Part shown: piece by piece, positions 7,310 through 15,888 of the stretch
Layout of the letters: each line of letters begins with the position of its first letter
How positions within the stretch are numbered: position 1 is the first letter of the stretch
NCBI GenBank assembly: GCA_050694055.1
Contig: JBOGWX010000057.1
Location: 1-25,147 of the forward strand
DNA: 25,147 nt
Source: WHSV01 sp050694055
GTDB taxonomy: Bacteria > Actinomycetota > CADDZG01 > WHSQ01
Reading direction: 5' to 3'
Notes under the pieces: model-generated
Told to the model about the DNA's origin: nothing
What the model saw: the letters and a program-made list of their open reading frames with translations, nothing else
The model's database searches: none
Translations under genes and position numbers: made by a program

Positions 7310-9103
7310 ATGCTGCGCTCGCATCGCTGCGGTGATCTAAGAGACGAGCACATCGGCCGCACGGTCACCTTGTGCGGGTGGGTTCACACGCGACGCGATC
7401 ACGGCGGCGTGATCTTCATCGACCTGCGCGATGTCGCGGGGCTCGTGCAGATCGTCTTCAATCCCGAGCTGTCGCGCGCTTCGTACGAGACCGCGGAGTC
7501 GCTGAGAAGCGAGTTCTGCATCACCGTGACGGGCGAGGTTCGAGCTCGGCCGGAGGGGACGGTCAACGACAGGATCGCGACCGGCGAGGTCGAAGTCGCG
7601 GTAAGCGGCATCGAGATCTTCGCCCGCAGTGGCACGCCCCCATTCCAGGTGGACGAGCACGCGGAGGTGGACGAGCAACTTCGACTGCGCTACCGGTATC
7701 TGGACCTCCGCAAGGAGCGGATGCAGCGGAACCTGCAAATTCGCCATCGGATAATCTCGGCTGTTCGCCGCTTCTACGACGCCGAGGGTTTCACCGAGGT
7801 CGAGACGCCGATGCTCACGCGCGCCACTCCCGAGGGGGCGCGTGACTACCTTGTTCCGTCGCGCGTGCATCCCGGAGGGTTCTACGCGCTTCCGCAGAGC
7901 CCCCAGCTCTTCAAGCAGCTGCTGATGGTGTCCGGGCTCGACCGCTACTACCAGATCGTGCGCTGCTTCCGCGATGAGGACCTGCGGGCCGACCGGCAGC
8001 CTGACTTCACGCAGCTCGACGTCGAGATGAGCTTCGTCGAGGTCGAGGACGTGCTCGAGTCGACGGAGCGCATGCTCAAGTCGGTGTGGCGCGAGGTGCT
8101 CGGTGTCGAGCCGGCCGATTTCGCCCGCATCCCGTTCAACGAGTCGATGGATCGATTCGGTACCGACAAGCCGGACCTGCGTTACGGCATGGAACTGGTG
8201 GATCTCGCCGATGTCTTCGCGGCGACCGAAGTCAAGGTGTTTCGGTCCGTGCTCGACGACGGGGGGCTCGTCAAAGCGCTGGTCGTGGAGGGCCAGGGTG
8301 GTCTCGCTCGCAAGGAGCTCGACGCGCTCGTCGAGGCGGCAAAGGCACTGGGAGCCGGAGGGCTCGTGTGGATCGGCGTCACGCCGGAGGGTTTCAAGTC
8401 GCCGCTCGACAAGTTCTTTCGCGACGACGAGCGAGCCGGACTGCTGAAGACGACGGGAGCGAGCGCGGGCGATCTCGTGCTGATCGTCGCGGATGCGCGG
8501 CACCCGATCGTGCACAAGGTCTTGGGGAACCTTCGGGTCAGCCTCGCCGAGCGCTTTGGGCTCGTGCCCGGCTACCGCCCGGACGATCCCGGCTACTGGA
8601 GGTTCGCGTGGATCGTGGACTTTCCCTGGTTCGAGCGCAACGAGGAGGAGGAGCGCTGGGATCCGATCCACCATCCCTTCACAGGGGTGGTCGAGGACAC
8701 CGTCGAGTATCTCGAGAGCGATCCCGCCAGGGTGATCAGCAAGAGTTACGACATCACGCTCAACGGCTGGGAGCTGGCGTCCGGTTCGATCCGTATCCAT
8801 GATGCGGCGCTGCAGAGCAGGGTGTTCAACGCCCTCGGCATCGGCGAGGACGAGCAGCAAGAGAAGTTCGGCTTCCTGCTGGACGCGTTCCGCTTCGGCC
8901 CCCCGCCGCACGGCGGCATCGCTCCGGGCATCGATCGGATCGTGGCCCTCGCCGCGGGTGAATCGAACATTCGCGAGGTCATCGCCTTTCCCAAGACCCA
9001 GACGGCGTTCGACCCGCTCACGGGGGCGCCGGCCCCCGTCTCCGACGACCAACTCAGGGCGCTCCACCTGAAGTCGATCGCGCCCGAGCCAGAGCCGGGT
9101 TAG
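7310..9103 (+). CDS. aspS: Aspartyl-tRNA synthetase, probably non-discriminating (Asp/Asn)
   Basis: This 597-residue bacterial-type AspRS has an N-terminal OB-fold anticodon domain and motif 2 QIVRCFRDEDLRADRQPDF. A GAD insertion domain occupies roughly 290-410, and motif 3 is FRFGPPPHGGIAPGIDRIV. The aspartate site HPF and the flipping-loop region PEGARDYLVPSR are normal. In the anticodon domain it reads RRDHGG with His31 and RPEGTVN with Gly83. In Pseudomonas aeruginosa, residues equivalent to this His and Gly are linked to relaxed tRNA recognition, while discriminating enzymes such as that of E. coli have Leu and Lys there. If so, the enzyme also makes Asp-tRNA-Asn, which GatCAB would convert to Asn-tRNA-Asn. 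The stop overlaps the convergent RES toxin gene by four bases (TTAG). Confidence 0.96.
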   Translation: MLRSHRCGDLRDEHIGRTVTLCGWVHTRRDHGGVIFIDLRDVAGLVQIVFNPELSRASYETAESLRSEFCITVTGEVRARPEGTVNDRIATGEVEVAVSGIEIFARSGTPPFQVDEHAEVDEQLRLRYRYLDLRKERMQRNLQIRHRIISAVRRFYDAEGFTEVETPMLTRATPEGARDYLVPSRVHPGGFYALPQSPQLFKQLLMVSGLDRYYQIVRCFRDEDLRADRQPDFTQLDVEMSFVEVEDVLESTERMLKSVWREVLGVEPADFARIPFNESMDRFGTDKPDLRYGMELVDLADVFAATEVKVFRSVLDDGGLVKALVVEGQGGLARKELDALVEAAKALGAGGLVWIGVTPEGFKSPLDKFFRDDERAGLLKTTGASAGDLVLIVADARHPIVHKVLGNLRVSLAERFGLVPGYRPDDPGYWRFAWIVDFPWFERNEEEERWDPIHHPFTGVVEDTVEYLESDPARVISKSYDITLNGWELASGSIRIHDAALQSRVFNALGIGEDEQQEKFGFLLDAFRFGPPPHGGIAPGIDRIVALAAGESNIREVIAFPKTQTAFDPLTGAPAPVSDDQLRALHLKSIAPEPEPG

Positions 9104-9681
9104 CCCGGGTCGAGTGGCCGCCGCAGTTGGTCCGCCGCCACCTGGACCGCGGGATGGTCGATCGTCAACGGCTCGATCGAGGTGACGGCGAAGCGCTCGT
9201 GCCACCACCAAGACCGGGCGCCGGCGGCGGGAGCCCAGAGCGTCTGGTTGCGCCAGGTGGGGCGCCACCACGACCACCATCTCAGTCCCTCCCACTCGCC
9301 TCGGAGCCAGACGGTGAGCGCGGCCTCCTGCGTCAGTTCGCGGTCACGCGACACCACCGCGGTCGGGCGCAGGCCGAGATCGAGCAGTACCCGTGCGTCG
9401 TCGAGATCGAGAACCCGAGGAGCGGGATCGACGTCGAAGGTGGCCAGCGCCCGCCGCGCGCCGAACGAGGGAACCTCGAACATCGCCGAACTCCACCGGA
9501 TGAGGTCGCCGAAGACCTCGCCCACCGCCCCCGCCGCGGACTCCGAGACGTACAGCGCCGCGTAATGGCGGGGATTGTCGGCTCGGCCGTGCCCCTGGCG
9601 CGCGGGATCGACGAACAGAGGATGACCGGGCTCATCCGGGCGCGCGTCTCCGGCGTAAGGAACGACGCGGTAGAGAAGCAC
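9100..9681 (-). CDS. RES-domain toxin (type II toxin-antitoxin)
   Basis: This 193-residue protein starts at a GTG at 9681, directly after the TAG of the antitoxin gene. It shows the RES pattern: LYRVV at the N-terminus with Arg5, then YAALYVSESAAGAVGEVF with Tyr44 and Glu55. Arg, Tyr and Glu are the conserved active-site residues of the family. A Trp-rich stretch (GLRWWSWWRPTWRN, later SWWWHERF) is typical of an actinobacterial branch. Characterised RES toxins destroy cellular NAD+ (MbcT-like) or ADP-ribosylate a host enzyme (ParT-like); which applies here cannot be read from sequence. No Shine-Dalgarno is seen, so translation probably depends on ribosomes finishing the antitoxin. The gene looks intact. 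Confidence 0.88.
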   Translation of the reverse strand: MLLYRVVPYAGDARPDEPGHPLFVDPARQGHGRADNPRHYAALYVSESAAGAVGEVFGDLIRWSSAMFEVPSFGARRALATFDVDPAPRVLDLDDARVLLDLGLRPTAVVSRDRELTQEAALTVWLRGEWEGLRWWSWWRPTWRNQTLWAPAAGARSWWWHERFAVTSIEPLTIDHPAVQVAADQLRRPLDPG

Positions 9682-10134
9682 CTAGGGGTAAGAGCCGGCC
9701 GCCGCCGCGTCGATTGCCGCGATGACCTCCGCGGGACCCTCTCGTTGGAGGACGTCGAAGGGGCGGGCTCCCCCGAGAAAGGCGTTCGGGCTGACGAGCC
9801 ACACCTGGGCGACCTCGGGCACGAAGATCTGTTCGAGCCGGCCGAGCACGTAGTCGATGTCCATGAGCCGGCGAGCCGACTCGGGGGAGGGGGCTTCGGT
9901 GCCCTTCACCCAGCGTCCGGGCTGCGAGCGTGCGACTCCCAGTGCCCGGGCGGTCTTGGTGACCCCCCCCAAGCGGTCCACGACGTGCGCCGCCTTGGCC
10001 TGCATCACACCGACGGCGCCGCCCGGCAGCACCACGGCGAGGTCGGAGGCGCTCACCGTCCGTGCCTTGCTGCGCGCGGCCGAACGCCGGCGCGCCGCGG
10101 CAGTCTTCTTGACGGACGTCTTGTTTTGCGGCAT
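9682..10134 (-). CDS. Xre/MbcA/ParS-type antitoxin of the RES toxin
   Basis: This 150-residue protein has a basic Lys/Arg/Ala-rich N-terminal tail of about 30 residues. A helix-turn-helix follows, in HVVDRLGGVTKTARALGV and ARSQPGRWVKGTEAPSPESA. The C-terminal toxin-binding domain (formerly DUF2384) has WLVSPNAFLGGARPFDVL and ends near EVIAAIDAAAAGSYP. In studied relatives the C-terminal tail plugs the toxin's active site and the HTH part represses the operon. GGGAGG six bases before the ATG is a strong Shine-Dalgarno. The gene is divergent from rarA. The long basic tail is extra relative to the shortest family members and may strengthen DNA binding. Confidence 0.9.
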   Translation of the reverse strand: MPQNKTSVKKTAAARRRSAARSKARTVSASDLAVVLPGGAVGVMQAKAAHVVDRLGGVTKTARALGVARSQPGRWVKGTEAPSPESARRLMDIDYVLGRLEQIFVPEVAQVWLVSPNAFLGGARPFDVLQREGPAEVIAAIDAAAAGSYP

Positions 10135-10143
10135 CGGCGACCT

Positions 10144-10181
10144 CCCTACAAGATTGTAGGGGACACACAGACACCAGGCAA
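10144..10181 (-). promoter_or_regulatory. Promoter and palindromic operator of the RES-Xre operon
   Basis: Read on the minus strand, TTGCCT (10176-10181) is a -35 box, followed by a 17-base spacer and TACAAT (10153-10158), a good -10 box. The -10 lies inside the perfect inverted repeat CCCTACAA-GA-TTGTAGGG (10144-10161, 8-base arms). A repressor dimer on the palindrome would cover the -10 box, which is the usual autoregulation of toxin-antitoxin operons. Transcription would start near 10146, leaving a leader of only about a dozen bases with the GGGAGG Shine-Dalgarno at its very beginning. Confidence 0.75.
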
Positions 10182-10225
10182 GCCCTCTCGAGCCGGGGGC
10201 GCCCCGAGCGTGCGAGCATTAGGCC

Positions 10226-11554
10226 ATGGACCTGTTCGAGAGCAATCTCGAGTCGCGCTTCGACTCGTTCGCGCCGCTCGCCGCGCGCATGCGTCCTCAG
10301 ACGGTCGACGAGATGGTCGGCCAGGAGCACCTGCTCGGCCGGGGCCGAGCCCTGCGCGCCTTGATCGAGTCGGGAGAGCTCAGCTCGATCGTGCTGTGGG
10401 GGCCCGCCGGGAGTGGAAAGACCACCTTGGCCCACATCATCGCCAACGCCACGACGGCGCACCTCGAGGCGATGAGCGCGGTCGCCGCCGGAGTGGCCGA
10501 CGTGCGCAAGCAGATCCAGGCGGCCAAGGACCGCCTGGGACAGCAGAACCACCGCACGGTGCTGTTCCTCGACGAGATCCATCGCTTCAACAAGGCGCAA
10601 CAGGACGCGCTGCTTCCCGCCGTCGAGAACGGCTGGATCGTCCTGGTCGGCGCGACGACCGAGAACCCCGGCTTCGAGATCAAGTCACCGCTGATGAGTC
10701 GGAGCCTGCTGTTCCGGCTGGAGGCGCTGACCACCGACGACCTCAGGGAGGTCATCCAAAGGGCCCTGGCCGACGTCGAGCGCGGCCTCGGCAAGCTCGA
10801 CGTGCGGATCGACGACGAGGCGCTCGATCACATCGCCGAGCGGAGCGGGGGCGATGCGCGCAGCGCGCTCAATGCCCTCGAGGCCGCCGCGATGATCGCG
10901 ACCACCACGACCGGAACCATCGGTCTGAGTGTCGCCGAGGAAGCGCTCCAGCAGCGGGCCCTCGACTACGACAAGACCGGCGACTGGCATTACGACGTCA
11001 TCAGCGCGTTCATCAAGTCCATGCGGGGGAGTGACCCCGACGCGGCCGTCTACTGGATGGCGCGCATGCTCGACGCGGGCGAGGACCCGCGTTACATCGC
11101 CAGGCGGATGGTCGTCTTCGCCAGCGAGGACGTCGGGAACGCGGACCCGACGGCCCTGCAGGTGGCGGTCGCAGCGCATCACGCGCTCGAGTTCGTGGGC
11201 CTTCCCGAGGCACGCATCAATCTCAGTCAGGCGGCCGGCTATCTGGCGCTGGCGCCCAAGTCCAACGCGGCCTACAAGGCGGTCACCGCGGCTCTCGAGG
11301 ATGTTCGTTCGAGCGGTCCCCAGCCGGTGCCGGATCACCTGCGTGACGCGCATTCTCCGGCCTCGCGAGCGACCGGCGCCGGCAAGGGCTATCGCTACCC
11401 GCACGACCACGGCGGCTGGGTCGAACAGCAGTATCTTCCCGACAAGCTCGTGGACCGCCGCTATTACGAGGCGGTGCGCGGGCGAGAGGCCGAGCTGAAG
11501 CGCCGGCTCGAGACCAAGAAAGGCACCGGCGAGTCTCACGACACATCGAGGTAG
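10226..11554 (+). CDS. rarA: Replication-associated recombination protein A (RarA/MgsA AAA+ ATPase)
   Basis: This 442-residue AAA+ protein of the clamp-loader type acts at stalled replication forks. Family hallmarks are LAARMRPQTVDEMVGQEHLL (18-37), Walker A GPAGSGKTT (59-67), Walker B LFLDEIHRFNKAQQDALLP (from 113), and the sensor motif GATTENP, followed by SRSLLFRLE. The C-terminal half has YWMARMLDAGEDPRYIARR and EDVGNADP, then YRYPHDHGGWVEQQYLP, all typical of RarA and not of RuvB. Length is normal. It is transcribed away from the toxin-antitoxin operon with 91 bases between the starts, and it precedes alaS, an order common in Actinomycetota. No strong Shine-Dalgarno is seen before the ATG. 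Confidence 0.95.
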   Translation: MDLFESNLESRFDSFAPLAARMRPQTVDEMVGQEHLLGRGRALRALIESGELSSIVLWGPAGSGKTTLAHIIANATTAHLEAMSAVAAGVADVRKQIQAAKDRLGQQNHRTVLFLDEIHRFNKAQQDALLPAVENGWIVLVGATTENPGFEIKSPLMSRSLLFRLEALTTDDLREVIQRALADVERGLGKLDVRIDDEALDHIAERSGGDARSALNALEAAAMIATTTTGTIGLSVAEEALQQRALDYDKTGDWHYDVISAFIKSMRGSDPDAAVYWMARMLDAGEDPRYIARRMVVFASEDVGNADPTALQVAVAAHHALEFVGLPEARINLSQAAGYLALAPKSNAAYKAVTAALEDVRSSGPQPVPDHLRDAHSPASRATGAGKGYRYPHDHGGWVEQQYLPDKLVDRRYYEAVRGREAELKRRLETKKGTGESHDTSR

Positions 11555-11563
11555 GGTCTGGTG
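11552..11563 (+). promoter_or_regulatory. Leaderless-type -10 box for the small protein before alaS
   Basis: TAGGGT (11552-11557) overlaps the rarA stop codon and lies exactly six bases before an ATG at 11564, the same geometry as at hisS. It fits the TANNNT -10 pattern for leaderless transcripts. It also argues for ATG 11564 over the GTG at 11561 as the real start. No -35 box is clear. Confidence 0.4.
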
Positions 11564-11758
11564 ATGATCAAGTCAGTCATCAAGCTTGCGTTGGGCGCGG
11601 CGCTGGCGCTCACTGTCGATCGCTGGTTCGAGGAGCGTCGAAAGAAGTGGAACCCGAACGCGGTCATCGGCCGGGGGCTGGACACGGCGAATCAACGTCT
11701 CGAGCAGAAGCGGGCCCGCAAAGCCGCCGCTCCTGGCCGCCCCGGTGGGAACTCCTGA
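11564..11758 (+). CDS. Small membrane-anchored protein upstream of alaS
   Basis: This 64-residue protein (65 if the GTG at 11561 is used) has one N-terminal hydrophobic helix (about residues 3-18) and then a basic, Arg/Lys-rich helical tail with FEERRKKWNPNA and QRLEQKRARKAA. In many Actinomycetota one or two small membrane proteins (DUF948 and a DUF6167-like protein) sit between rarA and alaS. Position and shape match the latter, but sequence similarity cannot be shown here. The gene lies 9 bases after rarA and 28 bases before alaS on the same strand. Function unknown. Short length keeps confidence moderate. Confidence 0.62.
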   Translation: MIKSVIKLALGAALALTVDRWFEERRKKWNPNAVIGRGLDTANQRLEQKRARKAAAPGRPGGNS

Positions 11759-11786
11759 CCGACTAAGCCGAGCAAGAGCGGAAACC

Positions 11787-14429
11787 ATGGATTCGAAAAC
11801 CATTCGCGATCGCTGGCTCGCGTTCTTCGAGGAGCGCGGACATACCCGCGTGCCGTCGGCCTCGCTCGTCCCCGGCGACCCCTCCCTGTTGTTCACGAAC
11901 GCCGGAATGAACCAGTTCAAGCCCTACTTCCAGGGGGAGCAAACCCCTCCGTACAACCGGGCGGTCAGCGTGCAGAAGTGCATGCGAGCCGGAGGAAAGC
12001 ACAACGACCTCGAAGAGGTCGGACGCACCACACGCCACCTGACCTTCTTCGAGATGCTCGGCAACTTCAGCTTCGGCGATTACTACAAGTCCGAGATCTG
12101 CGCGTGGTCGTGGGAACTGGTGACCGAGCAGTGGGGCATCGACCCCGAGTTGTTGTGGGTCACCGTTTACGAGACCGACGACGAAGCGAACGACATCTGG
12201 GTGGACGAGGTCGGGGTTCGGCCGGAGCGCGTGCTTCGTCTCGGAAAGAAGGACAACTTCTGGTCGATGGGCGTGGCCGGTCCATGCGGACCCTGTTCCG
12301 AGATCCACATCGATCGCGGCGAGGAGTTTGGCGAGGCGTCGGAGCGCGGCCCTATCGACAACGACGAGCGTTACGTCGAGTTCTGGAATCTCGTGTTCAT
12401 GGAGAACGATTGCGACGCGGCCATCGAGCCGGTCGCCGATCTCCCTAAGAAGAACATCGACACCGGCGCGGGTCTCGAGCGCATCGCCATGATCCTGCAA
12501 CGCAAGCACTCGATCCTGGAGACCGACATCCTCCTGGGCATGATCGACAAGGCAGCCTCGATATCCGGTCGTCGGTACGGACGAGAGGAGCGCGTCGACT
12601 TCGGCCTGCGCGTCCTTGCCGACCATGGACGCTCGATCACGTTCATGGTCGGCGACGGCGTGTTGCCCTCCAACGAGGAGCGTGGATACGTCTTGCGCCG
12701 GATCATGCGGCGCGCGATTCGTCACGCTCGTTTGATCGGTCACGAGGGCGCCATCCTGCCGGGACTCATCGATCGCTGCGTCGAGCTGATGGGCGACGCG
12801 TATCCCGAGATCGTCGAGAGACGCGATCACATCAAGGACGTGGCGACCCGTGAGGAAGAGCGCTTCACCTCTACCTTGAAGCAAGGACTTGCGCTGCTCG
12901 AGGGCGAGGTCGACCGCACAACAGGCGCGGGCAGAACGTCGCTCGGTGGGGACGTCGCGTTCAAACTGCACGACACCTTCGGCTTCCCCATCGACCTCAC
13001 CACCGAGATCGCTGCCGAATCCGGTCTCGAGGTAGACACCGAGCGGTTCGGCGAGTTGATGACCGCCCAGCGTGAACGAGCGCGCGCCGCGCGGACGGGT
13101 GGGAGCGAGCCGGGATCCAACGACGCCGCAGTCGATCTCCTCGAACGACGGGGAGCTACCCAGTTCCTCGGCTACGAGTTCCTCACCTGCGACGCAGAGA
13201 TCGTCGGACTGACCGACGGGGTCGCGACCGTCGAGGTCGCAAGTGAGAGGGACGAGATCGATGTCATTCTCGATCGCACGGTGTTCTATGCCGAAGGCGG
13301 GGGGCAGGTCGGTGACTCGGGCGTCCTGCGAAGCTCGAGCGGCGAGGGGCGCGTCGTCGACACGCAGCGGCTGCTGCCCGGGCTGACCGGACATCGAGTC
13401 CAGGTCACCGCGGGCGAGCTACGAGTGGGCGACTCGGTGCAGGCGGTGGTGGATGCAAGGGCGCGTCTCGGTTCCCAGCGGGCTCACACGGCGACCCACA
13501 TCCTGCACTGGATCCTGCGCGACCGGTTGGGCGAGCACGCGACCCAGGCGGGTTCTCTGGTCGAGCCGGGGCGGCTTCGCTTCGACTTCAATCACTTCGA
13601 TGCGCTCGGAGAGTCACAGCTGGCGGATATCTCGGCCGAGTTGCAGGAGAGGGTGCTCACCGACGACGGAGTGCGGGCCTTCGAGACGAGTTTCGACTAC
13701 GCCCGCTCGATCGGCGCGATGGCCATCTTCGGTGAGAAGTACGGGGACTTCGTGCGGGTCGTCGAGGTGGGCGACTACTCCAAGGAACTGTGTGGCGGAA
13801 CCCACGTCGTCCATACCAGCAACATCGGAGTCGTCGTGGTCACCGGCGAGGGTTCGATCGGCTCGAATCTCCGGCGCGTCGAGGCGCTGGTGGGCCGCCA
13901 GGGTGTCGATCACCTCGCTCACAGGGCGGCGCTGCTGGAGCAGACGGCGCAACTGTTGCGCGCCCGCCCCGAAGAGGTAGGCGAGCGCGTCGAGCGGCTC
14001 CTGGCTCAGGGCAAGGAGATGGAACGCAAGCTCGCCGAGGTCGAGCGCCGGGGTGCGGATGCAGACGCCGCATCGCTGGCCGCTGATGCGGTGGAGCTCA
14101 ACGGCACCCGCCTCGTGGTGGCGCGCCGTGACCTGGCCGTGGATGCGCTGCGCGCACTCGCTCAGAACCTGAAGAGCCGGCTCGGCTCGGCTTTCATCGT
14201 GCTCGGGGCGGCCGGCGACGGGAGCGCCAACCTCGTCGGAGCTCTGTCGCGCGATCTGGTCGAGCGAGGGCTGAACGCGCGTGACCTGCTCAAGCCGGGA
14301 GCCGACCTGCTCGGAGGAGGCGGCGGAGGTAAGCCCGATCTGGCCATCTCGGGGGGGCCGCGGACGGAGGCCATAGACGAGGCGATCGAGGCCGTGGCCG
14401 CCGCGGCGAAGGACGCGCTCCAAAAGTGA
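11787..14429 (+). CDS. alaS: Alanyl-tRNA synthetase
   Basis: This enzyme charges tRNA-Ala and hydrolyses mischarged Ser- and Gly-tRNA-Ala. The start is set at ATG 11787 because MDSKTIRDRWLAFFEERGH is the normal AlaRS beginning; the frame is open further upstream but codes nothing family-like. That gives 880 residues, a standard length. Motifs: FTNAGMNQFKPYF, the catalytic-domain pattern TRHLTFFEMLGNFSFGDY, and DTGAGLERIAMILQ. The editing-domain zinc ligands are HTATH (His567, His571) and CGGTH (Cys669, His673). The C-terminal DHHA1 domain has a glycine run followed by KPDLAISGG. No good Shine-Dalgarno is visible. It heads an operon with ruvX, mltG and aroE, and its TGA overlaps the GTG of ruvX. 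Confidence 0.97.
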   Translation: MDSKTIRDRWLAFFEERGHTRVPSASLVPGDPSLLFTNAGMNQFKPYFQGEQTPPYNRAVSVQKCMRAGGKHNDLEEVGRTTRHLTFFEMLGNFSFGDYYKSEICAWSWELVTEQWGIDPELLWVTVYETDDEANDIWVDEVGVRPERVLRLGKKDNFWSMGVAGPCGPCSEIHIDRGEEFGEASERGPIDNDERYVEFWNLVFMENDCDAAIEPVADLPKKNIDTGAGLERIAMILQRKHSILETDILLGMIDKAASISGRRYGREERVDFGLRVLADHGRSITFMVGDGVLPSNEERGYVLRRIMRRAIRHARLIGHEGAILPGLIDRCVELMGDAYPEIVERRDHIKDVATREEERFTSTLKQGLALLEGEVDRTTGAGRTSLGGDVAFKLHDTFGFPIDLTTEIAAESGLEVDTERFGELMTAQRERARAARTGGSEPGSNDAAVDLLERRGATQFLGYEFLTCDAEIVGLTDGVATVEVASERDEIDVILDRTVFYAEGGGQVGDSGVLRSSSGEGRVVDTQRLLPGLTGHRVQVTAGELRVGDSVQAVVDARARLGSQRAHTATHILHWILRDRLGEHATQAGSLVEPGRLRFDFNHFDALGESQLADISAELQERVLTDDGVRAFETSFDYARSIGAMAIFGEKYGDFVRVVEVGDYSKELCGGTHVVHTSNIGVVVVTGEGSIGSNLRRVEALVGRQGVDHLAHRAALLEQTAQLLRARPEEVGERVERLLAQGKEMERKLAEVERRGADADAASLAADAVELNGTRLVVARRDLAVDALRALAQNLKSRLGSAFIVLGAAGDGSANLVGALSRDLVERGLNARDLLKPGADLLGGGGGGKPDLAISGGPRTEAIDEAIEAVAAAAKDALQK

Positions 14430-14860
14430 TCTTGGGGATCGATCCAGGGGCGCGCAGGGTCGGCGTTGCGGTCGCCGACACCGAGACCCGCTTCGCTCGA
14501 CCTCTCGAGGTGATCGACCGCAGGAAGACCGACGCGGTCCAAAGAATCGTGGGCCTCGTGAAGGAGCTCGACGCGGACTTCATCGTGGTGGGCCGGCCGA
14601 CCGGGCTCTCCGGTCGATCGGGACCCGCGGTCGAAGCGCAACAGGAATTCGTCGCGGCGCTTGCAGAGGCTTCTCCGGTCGAGGTGCGACAGTACGACGA
14701 GCGCTTCACCTCGGTCGTCGCCGAGCGAGGTCTGCGAGCCGCGGGCGTCAAGGCCAGAGATCTCAAGTCCCGCCGCGACGCAGTCGCGGCTCAGGTCATC
14801 CTGCAGGGTTATCTCGACTCGGCCACAGAGCTCTTCGGCGATCAGGAGGGAAGAGCATGA
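14426..14860 (+). CDS. ruvX: Pre-16S rRNA nuclease / Holliday-junction resolvase-like protein RuvX (YqgF)
   Basis: This 144-residue RNase H-fold protein starts at GTG 14426 inside the end of alaS (GTGA overlap). GIDPGARRVGVAVAD (4-18) holds the first catalytic Asp (Asp6). Later YDERFTS supplies the conserved Glu region, and DAVAAQVILQGYLD near the C-terminus supplies the last catalytic Asp. YqgF matures the 5' end of 16S rRNA in E. coli, and a junction-resolving role has been proposed in other bacteria. alaS-ruvX-mltG-aroE is a widespread conserved order, which supports the call. Length is normal. Confidence 0.95.
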   Translation: MILGIDPGARRVGVAVADTETRFARPLEVIDRRKTDAVQRIVGLVKELDADFIVVGRPTGLSGRSGPAVEAQQEFVAALAEASPVEVRQYDERFTSVVAERGLRAAGVKARDLKSRRDAVAAQVILQGYLDSATELFGDQEGRA

Positions 14861-15888
14861 CGATGACTCGTCGCGGCAAGGCGGTGATGACGCTGTTCAT
14901 CCTGTTCCTGCTGCTCGGAGTCCCCGCGCTGGCCGGCGTCGTCTATCTCAACTCGATCGGCGTCACGTCTTCGAGCTCGCCCGGAAAGATGGTCGAAGTA
15001 GAGATCCCCGAGGGCACGACCGTCACCGAGGTCGGGGAGCTTCTGGAGAGGAAAGGCGTCATCAAGTCGGCGTTCGGGTTCCGGCTGGCCTCGTTCATCA
15101 ACAGCGGTGACGAGGGCGTTCAGGCGGGCACCTACCTGCTCGCCTTAGGGCTCTCCGCGCGCGACGCGCTCGACCAGATCCTCGAGGGGCCCGAGGTCAA
15201 GTTCATCACCGTGACCTTCCCGGAAGGCTCGTGGTTGCCGGAGTTCGCGCAAAAACTGGACGAGGAAACCGACATCAAGGGCAGGGATCTGCTCAGGGCG
15301 CTCGAGGCCGGCAAGGTGAAGTCGAACATCCTGCCCGGTGACTCGACCAACTTCGAGGGTCTGCTGTTTCCCTCGACCTACCAGGTCGTCGAGGAGGACA
15401 CCGCCGAGGTGCTGGCGCAGCGGTTGGTGAACCAGATGGAGGAGCAGCTCGAGAAAATCGACACGTCGAAGGCCGAAGCGCTCGGTTACTCGAAGTACGA
15501 GATCCTGATCGTCGCCTCGATGATCGAGGCGGAGGCGGGAGTCAGCCGGGACCGGGGCAAGATCGCTCGCGTCATCTACAACCGCTTGGACCAAGGCATC
15601 GCGCTGGGCATCGATGCGACCGTCATCTATGCGCTCGGTGAACGAAAGAACTCGCTGACGCAGTCGGACCTCGAGGTGGACTCGCCCTTCAATACCCGCA
15701 AAGTCGCCGGGCTCCCCCCCACGCCGATCGGTGCCCCGGGAGCCGAGGCGATCAAGGCTGCGGTCGATCCCGTCGAGGGACCGTGGCTCTATTACGTGCT
15801 CGCCGACTGCGACGGGAGGCACGCCTTCTCCGTCGACTACAACGACTTCCTCGCGGATAAGGCCGAGTACCAGAATCTGAGCTGTTGA
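14857..15888 (+). CDS. mltG: Endolytic murein transglycosylase MltG (YceG-like)
   Basis: This 343-residue protein cuts nascent peptidoglycan strands outside the membrane and is thought to end glycan chain growth. One membrane helix lies at about residues 9-31, after a short basic cytoplasmic start. A LysM-like subdomain follows (EVEIPEGTTVTEVGELLERKG). The catalytic domain contains ASMIEAEAG with Glu224 at the position of the E. coli catalytic glutamate, then KIARVIYNRLDQGIALGIDATVIYAL. It ends with SPFNTRKVAGLPPTPIGAPG and a Tyr-rich tail. The ATG overlaps the ruvX stop (ATGA). The length is typical. Confidence 0.96.
   Translation: MTMTRRGKAVMTLFILFLLLGVPALAGVVYLNSIGVTSSSSPGKMVEVEIPEGTTVTEVGELLERKGVIKSAFGFRLASFINSGDEGVQAGTYLLALGLSARDALDQILEGPEVKFITVTFPEGSWLPEFAQKLDEETDIKGRDLLRALEAGKVKSNILPGDSTNFEGLLFPSTYQVVEEDTAEVLAQRLVNQMEEQLEKIDTSKAEALGYSKYEILIVASMIEAEAGVSRDRGKIARVIYNRLDQGIALGIDATVIYALGERKNSLTQSDLEVDSPFNTRKVAGLPPTPIGAPGAEAIKAAVDPVEGPWLYYVLADCDGRHAFSVDYNDFLADKAEYQNLSC

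Noticed and set aside
11586..11786. Upstream in-frame extension of alaS by 67 residues
   Set aside because: It overlaps the small protein gene, is Arg/Ser-rich without family similarity, and ATG 11787 gives the standard AlaRS N-terminus and length.
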